Below are positions 5,148 to 6,350 of a DNA stretch of 6,350 bases, in pieces (the stretch's first letter is position 1; each line of letters opens with the position of its first letter). The translations under genes and the position numbers were made by a program. The DNA is taken from the NCBI GenBank assembly GCA_905233595.1, contig CAJOFI010000144.1:1-6350 (forward strand). The letters run 5' to 3'. The notes under the pieces were generated by a model. The model was not told the origin of the DNA. It did no database searches and worked only from the letters and a program-made list of their open reading frames with translations. This DNA comes from an uncultured Oscillospiraceae bacterium. GTDB lineage: Bacteria; Bacillota; Clostridia; Oscillospirales; Oscillospiraceae.

Positions 5148-6350
5148 GTGCTGGCCGAGAAGCTCGCAAGCTCCCCGCTGGGGCCGGAGAACCGCGTGTA
5201 CGTGGACGGCTTCATCGACTTTACGCGCCAGGAGCAGGAGGTGCTGACGGCGCTTCTGCGAAAGGGCGTGCAGCTCACGGTCTGCATGACGGTGGACAGC
5301 CTTGAGAGCGAGAGCGAGGTCTTCGCCCTCTCGCGCGTCTCCTGCCGCCGCCTGCTGGACGCGGCGAAGGCGCTCGGCGTGCCCACGCAGACGCTGACGT
5401 TCAGCGGCGCCTCCAAGCCCGACGCGCTGCGCTTTTTCAGCGACCGGGTCTTCTCCTTCTCCCGCGAGCGCTGGGAGGGGGAAGCGCCCCCGCTCCGCCT
5501 CAGCGCCGCCGAGAGCATGAGCGCCGAGTGCGAACGCGCCGCCGCACGCGTGCTGGAGCTGGTGCGCGAGGGCGGCTGCCGCTGGCGGGACATCGCCATC
5601 GCCGTGCGCGGCTTCGAGGACTACCGCGGCACGCTCGAGAGCGTGTTCCGGCACTACGGCATCCCGCTCTTCACCGCGCGGCGCAGCGAGCTGCTGCAAA
5701 AGCCGCTGCCCGCGCTGCTCTCGCTCGCCTACGAGATCCTCGAGGGCGGCTGGGAGGTGGACGACGTGCTCAGCTATCTGCGCACGGGGCTCTGCGGGCT
5801 GAGCGCGGAGGAGAGCGACCTGCTGGGCGACTACGTCTACAAGTGGCAGCTTCGCGCCGCCGCCTGGGAGCGGGAGGGCGACTGGCGCCAGCACCCGGAG
5901 GGCTACGGCAAGCCCTACGACGCGGAAGCGGAGGCGACGCTGCGGCGCGTAAACGCCCTGCGGCGCAAGGTGGCAGAGCCGCTGCAAAAGCTCAGGGCGC
6001 GCGGCCTTGCCGCCGAGACCGCCGAGGCGCAGGCGGCGGCGCTCGCGGAATATTTGGAGGAGCTGCGTCTTCCCGCGCAGCTTGATAAGCGCGCGTCTCT
6101 GCTGGAGGCGAACGGGCAGCAGGCGCTCGCGCAGGAGTACCGCCAGCTCTGGGAGCTCACGGTCTCGGCGCTCGAGCAGGCCGCCGCCATCCTCGGCGGG
6201 AGCGCGATGGATATGGGCGACTTCGGGCGGCTCTTCTTGCGGATGCTGAGCCAGTACGACGTCGGGCTCATCCCCGTGGCGCTCGACCGCGTCTCGGCGG
6301 GCGACTTTGACCGCATGCGCCGCCGCACGATCCGGCACCTGCTCGTGCTC
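5148..6350 (+). pseudogene. addB: addB, 3' portion: AddB middle region, detached from its start and cut by window edge
   Basis: The frame is open for 401 codons to the right edge and is clearly AddB. It begins VLAEKL, then RVYVDGFIDFT (16-26 of this fragment), the conserved strand IAIAVRGFEDY (149-159), YGIPLF (170-175) and QLDKRA (311-316), and ends at RHLLVL, just before the point where AddB proteins normally read LGA(N/S)(D/E)G. The nuclease domain lies outside the window. The preceding stop in this frame is TAG at 5115-5117. Only CTG 5118 and GTG 5148 precede clear AddB sequence, and neither has a Shine-Dalgarno site, so efficient translation is doubtful. By comparison with B. subtilis AddB from memory, about 75-80 residues are missing between the two parts. 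The reading frame itself has no decay, which favours either a very recent lesion or a false join in the assembly. Confidence 0.85.

Noticed and set aside
4990..5150. Group II intron or its fragment in addB
   Set aside because: No GUGYG 5' end, no complete domain V hairpin and no maturase are visible, and addB would not be restored by splicing because coding sequence is missing.
5130..6338. Minus-strand frame of 402 codons
   Set aside because: It is antisense to well-conserved AddB sequence and has the Arg/Ala/Leu-rich composition typical of a shadow frame.

Overview
The window suggests a moderately GC-rich gut-type member of the Clostridia (Bacillota). The evidence is strong AGGAGG-type ribosome binding sites, sigma-A-like promoters with 17-bp spacers, an AddB of the Gram-positive AddAB type, a secreted DUF6273/InlB-repeat surface protein of a kind common in Oscillospirales-like genomes, and a short nested-palindrome intergenic repeat of a style I associate with that group. 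The placement is inferred from gene content, not from a marker gene.

Layout. Positions 1-2820 (minus strand) are the first 940 codons of a large secreted surface protein whose C-terminus lies beyond the left edge. Positions 2821-3340 hold no convincing gene. They contain the surface gene's leader and promoter, a (CTGCT)7 pentanucleotide tandem repeat inside that leader, two small inverted repeats and a 112-bp MITE-like element. Positions 3341-4531 (minus) are an intact PLP-dependent aminotransferase of fold type I. Positions 4532-4667 are a divergent promoter region with a nested palindrome between the two promoters. From 4668 to the right edge (plus) lies addB, subunit B of the AddAB helicase-nuclease. 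It is broken: after about 108 codons it runs into an unrelated segment of roughly 150 bp with stop codons. Coding resumes at about 5145-5148, out of frame with the first part and with an estimated 75-80 AddB residues missing.

How the parts relate. The surface protein and the aminotransferase are both on the minus strand, but each has its own promoter and ribosome binding site and the MITE lies between them, so they do not look like one operon. addB is transcribed divergently from the aminotransferase and would normally be followed by addA, outside the window. No toxin-antitoxin, CRISPR, phage or defence cassette is visible. The items most worth a second look are the pentanucleotide tract in the leader of a surface-protein gene (possible phase variation) and the deletion/replacement lesion in addB with its unidentified filler DNA. 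Many long open frames antisense to these genes are composition shadows.
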